From Nocardioidaceae bacterium (GTDB lineage: Bacteria > Actinomycetota > Actinomycetes > Propionibacteriales > Nocardioidaceae), in NCBI GenBank assembly GCA_013696065.1, contig JACCZJ010000020.1, forward strand, positions 1 to 6,304: DNA of 6,304 bases. Direction: 5' to 3'. Made by a program: the position numbers and the translations under genes. A model generated the notes under the pieces. It made no database searches. It saw nothing but the letters and a program-made list of their open reading frames with translations, and had not been told where the DNA came from. Below, piece after piece: positions 1 to 6,304 of this stretch. Every line of letters starts with the position of its first letter. Within the stretch, counting starts at the first letter, position 1.

Positions 1-726
1 CTGCTGCAGTGGGCCGGCATCGAGGCAGAACGTGCGGCGTGGACGGCGGCGGTGATTGCCTTGCTGGTGGGCGTCGCGCTCGTCGTGTGGTCGGCGCGAT
101 TGATGTTTCCCCCCGGAACGTTGAGGCTGCGGCGGGGACTGCCATCGGTCATTGCTTTCAGGGGGGTGATCGCGGGAGGCTTCTTTGGCTGTCAGGCGTA
201 CGTTCCGCTCATGCTGGTGTCACACCGTGGAGCCTCTCCCACCCTGGCCGGGCTGGCAGTGGCGGGGACTGCGCTGGGCTGGTCGGCCGGCTCATGGTGG
301 CAAGGTCGGCCCACCCTGCGCACCCGGCGTTCTGGGCTCGTCCGGCAAGGGTCGGTTGTCACTGCCGTGGGAGTGCTGGTGACGGGGTCGGCAGCCATTG
401 TTACCAGCCAGTTGGTGGTCCCGGCATGGGTGGCGGGGGTCGGGCTGATGATAGGCGGGTTGGGCATGGGCTTGTCGATGTCGAGCAACGCCGTGCTGCT
501 CTTTGATTTCTCGCCCGTGGAAGACAGAGGCGCGAACTCCGCCGCCATCCAGATGAGCGACTCGTTGGGTGGGATCCTCGTCATCGGTGCGGCCGGCGTC
601 GTCTATGCGATATGGCGCGACGCTCTGTCCGGCACCGCGCTGTTTGGCGCAATATTCGCGATCTCGCTGCTGGTGATGCTGCTCGCAGTCGCCGTCGCAT
701 ATCGGGTCCGGCCGCAGGAGCACTGA
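1..726 (+). CDS. MFS transporter, C-terminal part (partial, cut by left edge)
   Basis: The reading frame is open from the first base to the TGA at 724-726, giving 241 residues, so the start lies outside the window; a GTG at base 52 is inside the frame and is not a credible start. The protein is very hydrophobic, with about seven membrane spans (roughly residues 17-36, 48-69, 77-95, 115-135, 140-165, 185-203 and 215-236). The cytoplasmic loop around residues 94-104 (GSWWQGRPTLR) resembles the MFS motif-A repeat of the second half of these transporters. A helix with GANSAAIQMSDSLGG is typical of actinobacterial drug:proton-type MFS exporters. The likely role is a proton-coupled export pump in the cytoplasmic membrane; the substrate cannot be told. 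About half of a usual 400-500 residue protein is present. The family call is firm and the export direction is inferred. Confidence 0.85.
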   Translation: MLQWAGIEAERAAWTAAVIALLVGVALVVWSARLMFPPGTLRLRRGLPSVIAFRGVIAGGFFGCQAYVPLMLVSHRGASPTLAGLAVAGTALGWSAGSWWQGRPTLRTRRSGLVRQGSVVTAVGVLVTGSAAIVTSQLVVPAWVAGVGLMIGGLGMGLSMSSNAVLLFDFSPVEDRGANSAAIQMSDSLGGILVIGAAGVVYAIWRDALSGTALFGAIFAISLLVMLLAVAVAYRVRPQEH

Positions 727-762
727 GCGGACGCCCTAATCCCCCTGGATCCCGGGAGCGAC

Positions 763-788
763 GCCGGCTGCGCACTTTGCGAGCCAGC
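763..788 (+). terminator. Hairpin after the MFS gene, possible terminator
   Basis: Bases 763-769 pair with 782-788 (one C-A mismatch). After a bulged G at 770, bases 771-774 pair with 778-781 around a three-base loop. It begins 36 bases after the MFS stop and lies before the sigma-factor start. No T-run follows, so it would be a weak or Rho-assisted terminator, as is common in high-GC actinobacteria. Confidence 0.35.
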
Positions 789-832
789 TGAAAGGTTCTC
801 GGCACCGCCGGACAGATGGCAGTGTGGTCTTC

Positions 833-1381
833 ATGGTGGAAGCGCGAGCTGCCCGCTTCGAAGCGCTGGCCGCGCAGGTGGCGGGGCCATTGCGTCGCTA
901 CGCCGCGCGCCGCACCGATCCAGAAACTGCCCAGGACGTGGTGGCCGAGGCGCTGCTTGTGGCCTGGCGCCGCCTCGACGAGATACCAGTGGGTGGCGAG
1001 TTGCCTTGGTGCTACGCCGTGGCACGCGGTTGCCTAGCCAACGCCACGCGGTCGGCACGCCGTCAACGCGGCTTGGTGGCGCGCATCGTGCAGATCGACA
1101 AACCAGGTGTGGTGCAACCCATGGAGCCGGACCTTCCCGACCCCGCCCTGCACCGGGCCTTGGGGTTGTTGCCCGAGATCGACCGCGAAGCTCTGCGGCT
1201 CTGGGCATGGGATGACCTGTCGCCGGCTGAGATCGCACGCGTGCTCGACGTCTCCGTCAATGCCGTGAACATCCGCCTGCACCGGGCTCGAAAGCGCCTT
1301 GTTGCGCTGCTCGCCGACGACCAGCGAAAGGATCCTGACGCCGCCGGACAGGAGACAGTCGTGAAGAGGAGGACCCGATGA
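833..1381 (+). CDS. ECF-type RNA polymerase sigma factor (sigma-70 family)
   Basis: A small two-domain sigma factor (182 residues from ATG 833) that would direct RNA polymerase to a specific promoter set. The sigma-2 domain covers about residues 9-78: FEALAAQVAGPLRRY, then the region 2.1-2.2 helix DPETAQDVVAEALLVAWRRL, then WCYAVARGCLANATRSARRQ. After a linker, the sigma-4 domain at about residues 108-158 has LPEIDREALRLWAWDDLS, then the helix-turn-helix SPAEIARVLDVSVNAVNIRL and RARKRL. There is no C-terminal SnoaL-like extension. Starts at GTG 824 and GTG 836 are alternatives; none has a strong Shine-Dalgarno sequence. ATG 833 is preferred because the family usually begins a few residues before the RFEAL helix. 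The stop overlaps the next start as ATGA, which implies translational coupling to the membrane protein that follows. Target promoters and inducing signal are unknown. Confidence 0.88.
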   Translation: MVEARAARFEALAAQVAGPLRRYAARRTDPETAQDVVAEALLVAWRRLDEIPVGGELPWCYAVARGCLANATRSARRQRGLVARIVQIDKPGVVQPMEPDLPDPALHRALGLLPEIDREALRLWAWDDLSPAEIARVLDVSVNAVNIRLHRARKRLVALLADDQRKDPDAAGQETVVKRRTR

Positions 1382-1980
1382 CCGACGAGATCGAACGGCG
1401 GCTACGCGCCGCCGACCCGCTGAGGGCGATACCCCAGGAACGCTCGGCAGACTCCTGGAGCCCGGCTGAGCTGGAGGCAATCATGAACGCAGCAGACCCA
1501 CGACAGCAACAATCCACTCGCGTTCGCTGGATCACGGCCGCAGGCTCGGCAGCTGCGGTGACTTTGATCGCTGTCGGCAGCTACGCCCTTGTTGCAAAGG
1601 AGAAGACCGAGCCTGAGCCCAGCGCACAGCCGCCATTGGAGCTCACGCTCCCTGGCTCCGGCAGCTCGATGGCGTCATGTATGCCGTTCTCGAGCGAGGT
1701 CCTCGCCGGGATGTCGCCCGCCTTCTCCGGCACCGCCGTCGAGGTCGACGACGACTCGGTGCTGCTCGATGTGGACCACTGGTACGCGGGCGGGGGCGCG
1801 CAGCAGGTCGAGCTGCAAACGCTCGAAGGAGCGACGGTTTCACTTGAGGGGGTTCCAGAGTTCGTCTCCGGTGAGCGGTATTTGGTGACTGCCGCAAACG
1901 GAGTGGTCAACGCCTGCGGCTTCACCTCTATGTGGAGCGACGAGAACGCTGCTGTCTTCGACGAGGCTTTCACGTCCTAG
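1378..1980 (+). CDS. Single-pass membrane protein, putative anti-sigma factor for the upstream ECF sigma
   Basis: A 200-residue protein in three parts. The cytoplasmic N-terminus (about 1-50) is charged and includes IERRLRAADPL. One transmembrane helix covers about residues 51-73 (WITAAGSAAAVTLIAVGSYALV). A Pro/Glu-rich linker then leads to an extracytoplasmic domain (about 85-200) rich in short beta strands (GTAVEVDDDSVLLDVDHWYAGG; GERYLVTAANGVVNACGF). Cys101 and Cys180 are the only cysteines, both predicted outside, so a disulfide is plausible. The start is clear: AGGAGG at 1367-1372 lies five bases before ATG 1378, and the ATG overlaps the sigma stop. Coupling to an ECF sigma plus this topology suggests an anti-sigma factor, but there is no zinc-binding HxxxCxxC motif of the classic ASD/ZAS type. 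It could instead be a co-regulated envelope protein. Topology is seen; the anti-sigma role is inferred. Confidence 0.72.
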   Translation: MTDEIERRLRAADPLRAIPQERSADSWSPAELEAIMNAADPRQQQSTRVRWITAAGSAAAVTLIAVGSYALVAKEKTEPEPSAQPPLELTLPGSGSSMASCMPFSSEVLAGMSPAFSGTAVEVDDDSVLLDVDHWYAGGGAQQVELQTLEGATVSLEGVPEFVSGERYLVTAANGVVNACGFTSMWSDENAAVFDEAFTS

Positions 1981-1994
1981 GACGGCCCTAGGAC
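1974..1994. repeat. Short inverted repeat at the end of the putative anti-sigma gene
   Basis: GTCCTAG at 1974-1980 and CTAGGAC at 1988-1994 form a perfect 7-bp inverted repeat around a 7-base loop. The left arm contains the TAG stop codon itself. It is followed three bases later by a larger hairpin, so the two may act together as a transcript end. Confidence 0.5.
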
Positions 1995-1996
1995 GC

Positions 1997-2031
1997 AGCT
2001 GGCGCCGTGCCCTGGAGGCACGACGCCAGCT
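1997..2031. terminator. Hairpin terminator between convergent genes
   Basis: Bases 1997-2004 (AGCTGGCG) pair with 2024-2031, then after a single C-A mismatch 2006-2011 pair with 2017-2022, closing a five-base loop (CTGGA). That gives 14 base pairs, mostly G-C. It sits between the stop of the plus-strand membrane protein (1980) and the stop of the minus-strand ABC ATPase (2051), so it could serve both directions. Only a short T-run follows on the plus strand (2031-2033) and none on the minus strand, so it is not a canonical U-tract terminator. Confidence 0.65.
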
Positions 2032-2050
2032 TTGATGCAAACCCTGGCTG

Positions 2051-3169
<1,119 letters not shown>

Positions 3170-3186
3170 GACAGTAGATCCCTTCA

Positions 3187-3204
3187 CCGGCAGGTACGTG
3201 CCGG
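3187..3204. promoter_or_regulatory. 18-bp near-perfect palindrome in the ABC ATPase leader
   Basis: CCGGCA at 3187-3192 and TGCCGG at 3199-3204 are perfect inverted arms flanking a central GTAC, with one G-G mismatched pair on either side of it. It lies 18-35 bases upstream of the ATPase start, just beyond its ribosome binding site. It could be an operator for a dimeric repressor near the transcription start, or a leader hairpin affecting translation. No specific regulator family is recognised from it. Confidence 0.4.
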
Positions 3205-3296
3205 ACGATCCGTAGTAAAGGTGGACGGGCCAAAGTGTGCCATGGATCACGCTACGCGTCACCCATCGCCGGCGACCCTGCTTGCCCAGGCCCGCC

Positions 3297-3779
3297 TCAC
3301 GTCGGTGGTGGGGCGGAGGCGGCGACCGTGACCAGTGGCAGCACCCGGTGCTCGATCTGCCGGGCCAGGCTGATCATCGTGGCGGAACGTTCGATGCCCG
3401 GGTGTGCAACGACCAGGTCCAGTACGCGCTGCAAGTCGGCATTGGACCGCGCCACTACGCGACACCAGAGGTCACCCGGGCCTGTGACCGTGTGCGCCTC
3501 GAGAACTTCGGGAATGAGTGCGAGATGGTCACTGACCGGGTCATGGCCACCGCGTTGCCGAATCTCCAACGTCACAAACGCTGTGACGGGGTAGCCGAGT
3601 GCCTCCGGGTCGACATCGGGACCCCAGCCTTGCACGACGCCACCGCGCTCCAACCGGTCGAGCCTGGCTTGGACCGTCCCCCGAGCCACCGCCAGCCGTC
3701 GCGAGGCCTCCAACACCCCGATGCGGGGCTCTGCCGCTAACAGCGCCAGCAGCCGGGCGTCGAGGGCGTCGATCCTCAT
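3297..3779 (-). CDS. Lrp/AsnC family transcriptional regulator
   Basis: A 160-residue DNA-binding regulator of the feast/famine type. The N-terminal winged helix-turn-helix (about 4-52) begins IDALDARLLALLAAEPRIG, with the recognition helix around VARGTVQARLDRLERGGVVQG. The C-terminal ligand-sensing and oligomerisation (RAM) domain covers about 64-145, with the alternating strands and helices YPVTAFVTLEI, VLEAHTVTGPGDLWCRVVA, and ADLQRVLDLVVAHPGIERS. ATG 3779 is chosen because an AGGAAGAG ends seven bases upstream and MRIDALDARLL is the usual start; a TTG eight codons earlier is weaker. It is divergent from hpd, separated by 149 bases. Lrp-type regulators commonly control the divergent neighbour, so it probably responds to an aromatic amino acid or a keto acid and controls hpd. 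That ligand and target are inferred. Confidence 0.9.
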   Translation of the reverse strand: MRIDALDARLLALLAAEPRIGVLEASRRLAVARGTVQARLDRLERGGVVQGWGPDVDPEALGYPVTAFVTLEIRQRGGHDPVSDHLALIPEVLEAHTVTGPGDLWCRVVARSNADLQRVLDLVVAHPGIERSATMISLARQIEHRVLPLVTVAASAPPPT

Positions 3780-3863
3780 GACTGCACTCTTCCTGTTCAG
3801 CAAGCCGGGAGTCTAGGGGCAATCAGGCTGCTTGGTCTGCTGCTCTACCACGTGGGGAAGCTG

Positions 3864-3898
3864 TGCATATTGCATAGCAACGATGTCCACTGTTGCAC
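3864..3898. promoter_or_regulatory. Candidate Lrp/AsnC operator repeats between the regulator and hpd
   Basis: The divergent intergenic region holds clustered, related sequences: GTGCATA (3863-3869) directly followed by TTGCATA (3870-3876), and TTGCACA (3893-3899) further on. TTGCATAGCAA (3870-3880) and TGCATATTGCA (3864-3874) are overlapping short inverted repeats. AT-rich-centred, TTGC/GCAA-flanked dyads suit the degenerate sites of Lrp-family octamers. The position, 31-66 bases upstream of the hpd start, suits control of hpd or of both genes. Binding is inferred. Confidence 0.42.
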
Positions 3899-3928
3899 AC
3901 TATGTGGCTTAGCAGGCAGCATTCGGTC

Positions 3929-5128
3929 ATGAGTCACACTCTGACGCCCGAAGAGTTGCGAGCTGAGCTCACCCTCGACCAGCTCAAGCAGCTGGTGGGT
4001 CTCGTTGACTACGACGAGTCCCATGACCCCTTCCCGGTGACCGCGTTGGACGCCGTCGTCTTCGTGGTGGGCAACGCCACCCAGTCCGCGCAGTTCTACC
4101 AGCTCGCACTCGGCATGGACCTCATCGCTTACTCAGGACCAGAAACGGGCGTCCGCGACCACGTGGCATTCGTGCTCAAGTCAGGATCTGCGCGGTTCGT
4201 CTTGCGAGGTGGGGTCAGCCCCGACAGCCCAGTGCTCGACCACCATCGCCGCCACGGTGACGGAGTCGTCGACCTGGCTCTGGAGGTGCCGGATGTCGAC
4301 AGGTGCATCGTCCATGCTCGCAGGATGGGCGCCACTATCCTCGACGAGCCGCACGATGTCTTCGACGACCATGGCATCGTACGGATGGCGGCGATTGCGA
4401 CGTACGGCGAGACACGTCACACGCTGATCGACCGTTCCCGCTACACCGGTCCCTATCTGCCCGGCTTCAGGGCCGCTCATACGACAGTGACCCGCCCGGC
4501 TGGACACCCCAAGCGCCTCTTCCAGGCCATCGACCATTGCGTGGGCAACGTGGAGCTTGGCCGCATGGACGAGTGGGTCGCCTTCTACAACCGCGTGCTG
4601 GGCTTCGTGAACATGGCCGAGTTCGTCGGTGACGACATCGCAACCGACTACTCAGCACTGATGTCCAAGGTCGTCTCGAACGGCAACCATCGTGTCAAGT
4701 TCCCTCTCAATGAGCCCGCGATCGCCAAGAAAAAGTCACAGATCGACGAATACCTCGAGTTCTATGGCGGCCCTGGGTGCCAGCACATCGCTCTCGCCAC
4801 CGGAGACATCCTGCGCACCGTGGACCAGTTGCGGGCAAACGGGGTTCAGTTCCTCAACACGCCAAACTCGTACTACGACGACCCCAAACTGCGTGAGCGC
4901 ATCGGCAAGGTGCGGGTCCCGATCGAGGCGCTGAGAGAGCGCGGGATTCTCGTCGACCGCGACGAGGACGGATACCTGCTCCAGATCTTCACCAAGCCCA
5001 TGGGAGACCGGCCCACCGTGTTCTACGAGTTCATCGAACGGCACGGCTCCCTGGGCTTCGGTAAGGGGAACTTCAAGGCGCTCTTTCAGGCGATTGAGCG
5101 AGAGCAGGAGGCGCGCGGCAACCTGTGA
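3929..5128 (+). CDS. hpd: 4-hydroxyphenylpyruvate dioxygenase
   Basis: A 399-residue non-haem Fe(II) oxygenase that converts 4-hydroxyphenylpyruvate and O2 to homogentisate and CO2, the second step of tyrosine catabolism. Two vicinal-oxygen-chelate domains are present: an N-terminal one at about 38-175 (FPVTALDAVVFVVGNATQSA) and the catalytic one at about 198-370. The iron ligands are His203 (in AIDHCVGNVELG), His286 (GCQHIALAT) and Glu367 (VFYEFIERHG). The substrate-pocket stretch SALMSKVVSNGNHRVKFPLN and the closing C-terminal helix GFGKGNFKALF fit a true HPPD rather than hydroxymandelate synthase. ATG 3929 gives the actinobacterial N-terminus (LTPEELRAELTLDQLKQLVGL) before the first domain; ATG 3902 and TTG 3893 are possible longer starts and the Shine-Dalgarno sequence is weak (AGCAGG). 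It is divergent from the Lrp/AsnC gene, its probable regulator. Homogentisate dioxygenase is not nearby. Confidence 0.97.
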   Translation: MSHTLTPEELRAELTLDQLKQLVGLVDYDESHDPFPVTALDAVVFVVGNATQSAQFYQLALGMDLIAYSGPETGVRDHVAFVLKSGSARFVLRGGVSPDSPVLDHHRRHGDGVVDLALEVPDVDRCIVHARRMGATILDEPHDVFDDHGIVRMAAIATYGETRHTLIDRSRYTGPYLPGFRAAHTTVTRPAGHPKRLFQAIDHCVGNVELGRMDEWVAFYNRVLGFVNMAEFVGDDIATDYSALMSKVVSNGNHRVKFPLNEPAIAKKKSQIDEYLEFYGGPGCQHIALATGDILRTVDQLRANGVQFLNTPNSYYDDPKLRERIGKVRVPIEALRERGILVDRDEDGYLLQIFTKPMGDRPTVFYEFIERHGSLGFGKGNFKALFQAIEREQEARGNL

Positions 5129-5247
5129 GGCAGCTAGGTCGCGCGGCCCCCGCCATCCGCCCCTAGACGAGCGGGGATCTCGAGGAAAGTCGCTGCATCG
5201 TGCAACCGACTGCTGCGCCACGACGTCTATATCTTGCGACGAGGGAG

Positions 5248-5284
5248 AGACAGCGGCCCTGGCATGATGCAAGGGTCGCTGTCT
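5248..5284 (+). terminator. Strong hairpin terminator downstream of hpd
   Basis: Bases 5248-5260 pair with 5272-5284 over 13 positions (12 Watson-Crick and one G-T), with a possible inner 3-bp GCA/TGC stem in the loop. A T-rich stretch follows to about 5299. It is 120 bases after the hpd stop and 100 bases before the DUF3311 start, so it most likely separates hpd from the transporter genes. Confidence 0.68.
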
Positions 5285-5327
5285 TGTCTTCGTTGGTTTC
5301 TTCGGCCAGCGGCTGCCGTGATGGCGG

Positions 5328-5357
5328 TTCGCATCCGGTGCGCGAGATGAGTAGCAT
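5328..5357 (+). promoter_or_regulatory. Candidate promoter for the DUF3311-symporter genes
   Basis: TTCGCA at 5328-5333 (four of six matches to TTGACA) and TAGCAT at 5352-5357 (four of six to TATAAT) are 18 bases apart. This would place the transcript start near 5364, about 20 bases before the GTG at 5384 and after the hpd terminator. The match is modest and such pairs occur by chance. Confidence 0.3.
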
Positions 5358-5383
5358 GCTCCGCACACGTTGAGGAGCGAGCA

Positions 5384-5659
5384 GTGCTCGACGTCTCGGA
5401 CTCATTGGAAACGGCCCAGAGCGGAGACTTCACCATGCCAGATGAGTTAGCGGAAGGCACCAAGCGAGCCGAGCGTTCAGACCATAGCCCGTGGAACTGG
5501 CTGCTCCTGCTGCCGCTGATCGCCACCCTGTATCCACCCCTCTACAACCGGGAATCCCCGGACGTCTTCGGCATACCGTTCTTCTACTGGTACCAGATGG
5601 TCGCCATCGCGGTCGGCGTCACTTGCACGATCGTCGTCTACCGGATGACGAGGAGATAG
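5384..5659 (+). CDS. DUF3311 small membrane protein, probable partner of the adjacent symporter
   Basis: A 91-residue protein with two membrane helices (about 37-54, NWLLLLPLIATLYPPLYN, and 66-87, YWYQMVAIAVGVTCTIVVY) joined by a short loop ending GIPFFYW. The PWNWLLLLP and LYNRESPDVFGIPFFYW segments match the DUF3311 family, whose members usually sit just upstream of a sodium:solute symporter. The GTG start has a good GAGGAG (5372-5377) six bases upstream. ATG 5435 with GGAGA seven bases upstream is a real alternative, removing 17 non-conserved residues. Only two bases separate its TAG from the symporter GTG, so the two are surely co-transcribed. By analogy with small subunits such as YjcH beside ActP, it may stabilise or modulate the symporter. 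That role is inferred; no biochemical function is established here. Confidence 0.85.
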   Translation: MLDVSDSLETAQSGDFTMPDELAEGTKRAERSDHSPWNWLLLLPLIATLYPPLYNRESPDVFGIPFFYWYQMVAIAVGVTCTIVVYRMTRR

Positions 5660-5661
5660 TC

Positions 5662-6304
5662 GTGTTCGACGATGTCAACGGGGTCCAGCTCACTGTTTTC
5701 ACCATCTTGTTCGTTGCTGTGAGCGCTCTCGGCTTCGTGGCAGCCCGATGGCGGCGTCCCGACGACCTCGAGCAGCTCGACGAGTGGGGTCTCGGCGGCC
5801 GCAACTTCGGCTCGTGGATCACGTGGTTCCTGATCGGCGGAGACCTCTACACGGCGTACACGTTCGTCGCCGTGCCGGCACTGGTGTTCGGGGCCGGAGC
5901 GATCGGGTTCTTCGCGGTGCCCTACACGATCGTGGTGTATCCACTCGTGTTCTTGGTGCTCATCCGCCTCTGGTCGGTCAGCCACGTGCACGGGTTTGTG
6001 ACGCCAGCGGACTTCGTCCGCGCCCGTCACGGCTCGTCGACGCTCGCCCTCCTGGTGGCCATCACCGGGATCATCGCAACGATGCCCTACATCGCTCTGC
6101 AGCTTGTGGGCATCGAGGCCGTACTCAAGGCGATGGGTGTGACCGGCCACGTCCCGATCATCGTGGCGTTCACCATCCTCGCGGCCTACACGTACAACTC
6201 CGGCCTAAGAGCTCCGGCGCTGATCGCATTCGTCAAGGACACCCTGATCTATCTCGTAATCATCGTCGCCGTCATCGTCATCCCCTACAAACTTGGGGGA
6301 TGGG
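5662..6304 (+). CDS. Sodium:solute symporter family (SSS) transporter, N-terminal part (partial, cut by right edge)
   Basis: A frame starting at GTG 5662 stays open to the window end (214 complete codons). GAGGAG at 5650-5655 gives a six-base spacing to the start. The hydrophobic profile fits the first five to six helices of an SSS (LeuT-fold) sodium-coupled importer: about 8-28, 52-79, 82-103, 127-155, 163-180 and 186-208. The EWGLGGRNFGSWITWFLIGGD segment is the usual loop-TM2 region with unwound-helix glycines. FVTPADFVRARHG and YTYNSGLRAPALIAFVKDTL match the family's loop before TM4 and its conserved TM5-6 turn (the G-L-x-A-x-x-x-T-D-like motif). Known SSS substrates include acetate, pyruvate, pantothenate, proline and sugars; this subgroup's substrate cannot be read. 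Coupling to DUF3311 supports an operon of two. About 214 of a usual 480-550 residues are present. Confidence 0.88.
   Translation, partial: MFDDVNGVQLTVFTILFVAVSALGFVAARWRRPDDLEQLDEWGLGGRNFGSWITWFLIGGDLYTAYTFVAVPALVFGAGAIGFFAVPYTIVVYPLVFLVLIRLWSVSHVHGFVTPADFVRARHGSSTLALLVAITGIIATMPYIALQLVGIEAVLKAMGVTGHVPIIVAFTILAAYTYNSGLRAPALIAFVKDTLIYLVIIVAVIVIPYKLGGW

Noticed and set aside
9..506. A 165-codon plus-strand open frame in another frame within the MFS gene
   Set aside because: The overlapping frame 1 encodes a hydrophobic MFS protein continuous to the left edge; this one is Gly/Arg-rich without any family features.
3170..3262. A 31-codon N-terminal extension of the ABC ATPase
   Set aside because: The extension does not resemble the family, whose proteins begin at MASVSF; a ribosome binding site and the 18-bp palindrome fall inside it.
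3266..3275. A 10-bp perfect palindrome TCGCCGGCGA between the regulator and the ATPase gene
   Set aside because: It is short, all but two bases are G or C, and it is of a kind expected by chance in high-GC DNA; there is no spacer or repeat to support an operator.
3857..3907. A sigma-70 type -35/-10 pair for hpd
   Set aside because: The TTGCAT and CACTAT elements are 22 bases apart and other pairings match poorly, so no promoter is called there.
4736..5368. A 210-codon minus-strand open frame across the hpd 3' end and intergenic region
   Set aside because: Most of it lies antisense to clearly coding hpd sequence, and its translation has no recognisable domain.
5638..6150. A 170-codon minus-strand open frame opposite the symporter
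   Set aside because: The plus strand encodes an unmistakable SSS transporter here; the antisense translation is low-complexity and His/Glu/Arg-rich.

Overview
This is a high-GC window whose gene content points to an actinobacterium. The hpd product and its neighbouring regulator, the MsiK/UgpC-type ATPase, the ECF-sigma/membrane-protein pair and the DUF3311-symporter pair all look like those of Nocardioides-like Propionibacteriales. That placement is an inference from protein style, not from a database search.

Layout, left to right. (1) The C-terminal half of a major facilitator superfamily (MFS) transporter on the plus strand, cut by the left edge. (2) A two-gene plus-strand unit: a small ECF-type sigma factor whose stop overlaps the start of a single-pass membrane protein (ATGA), probably its anti-sigma or a co-regulated envelope protein. 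(3) A hairpin-rich convergent gap. (4) On the minus strand, a sugar-importer-type ABC ATPase (MsiK/UgpC/MalK group) lying 127 bases downstream of a minus-strand Lrp/AsnC regulator. (5) Divergent from the regulator, the plus-strand hpd gene for 4-hydroxyphenylpyruvate dioxygenase, with TTGCA-type repeats in the shared intergenic region. (6) After a strong hairpin terminator, a DUF3311 small membrane protein and, two bases later, a sodium:solute symporter that runs off the right edge.

How they may work together. The Lrp/AsnC protein is the obvious candidate regulator of hpd, the tyrosine/phenylalanine catabolic step from 4-hydroxyphenylpyruvate to homogentisate. The ABC ATPase has no permease or binding protein beside it, so it probably energises importers encoded elsewhere. 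The DUF3311-symporter pair has its own ribosome binding sites, a candidate promoter and a terminator in front of it, so it is probably a separate unit; whether its substrate relates to aromatic catabolism is open. Homogentisate dioxygenase and fumarylacetoacetase are not in the window.

No CRISPR array, insertion sequence, tRNA or rRNA is visible. The genes are mostly ordinary. The points worth a second look are the divergent lrp-hpd control region, the unorthodox putative anti-sigma, the orphan ATPase with a palindrome in its leader, and the DUF3311-symporter pairing. No intergenic stretch exceeds 300 bases; the longest, 5129-5383, holds a terminator hairpin and a candidate promoter.
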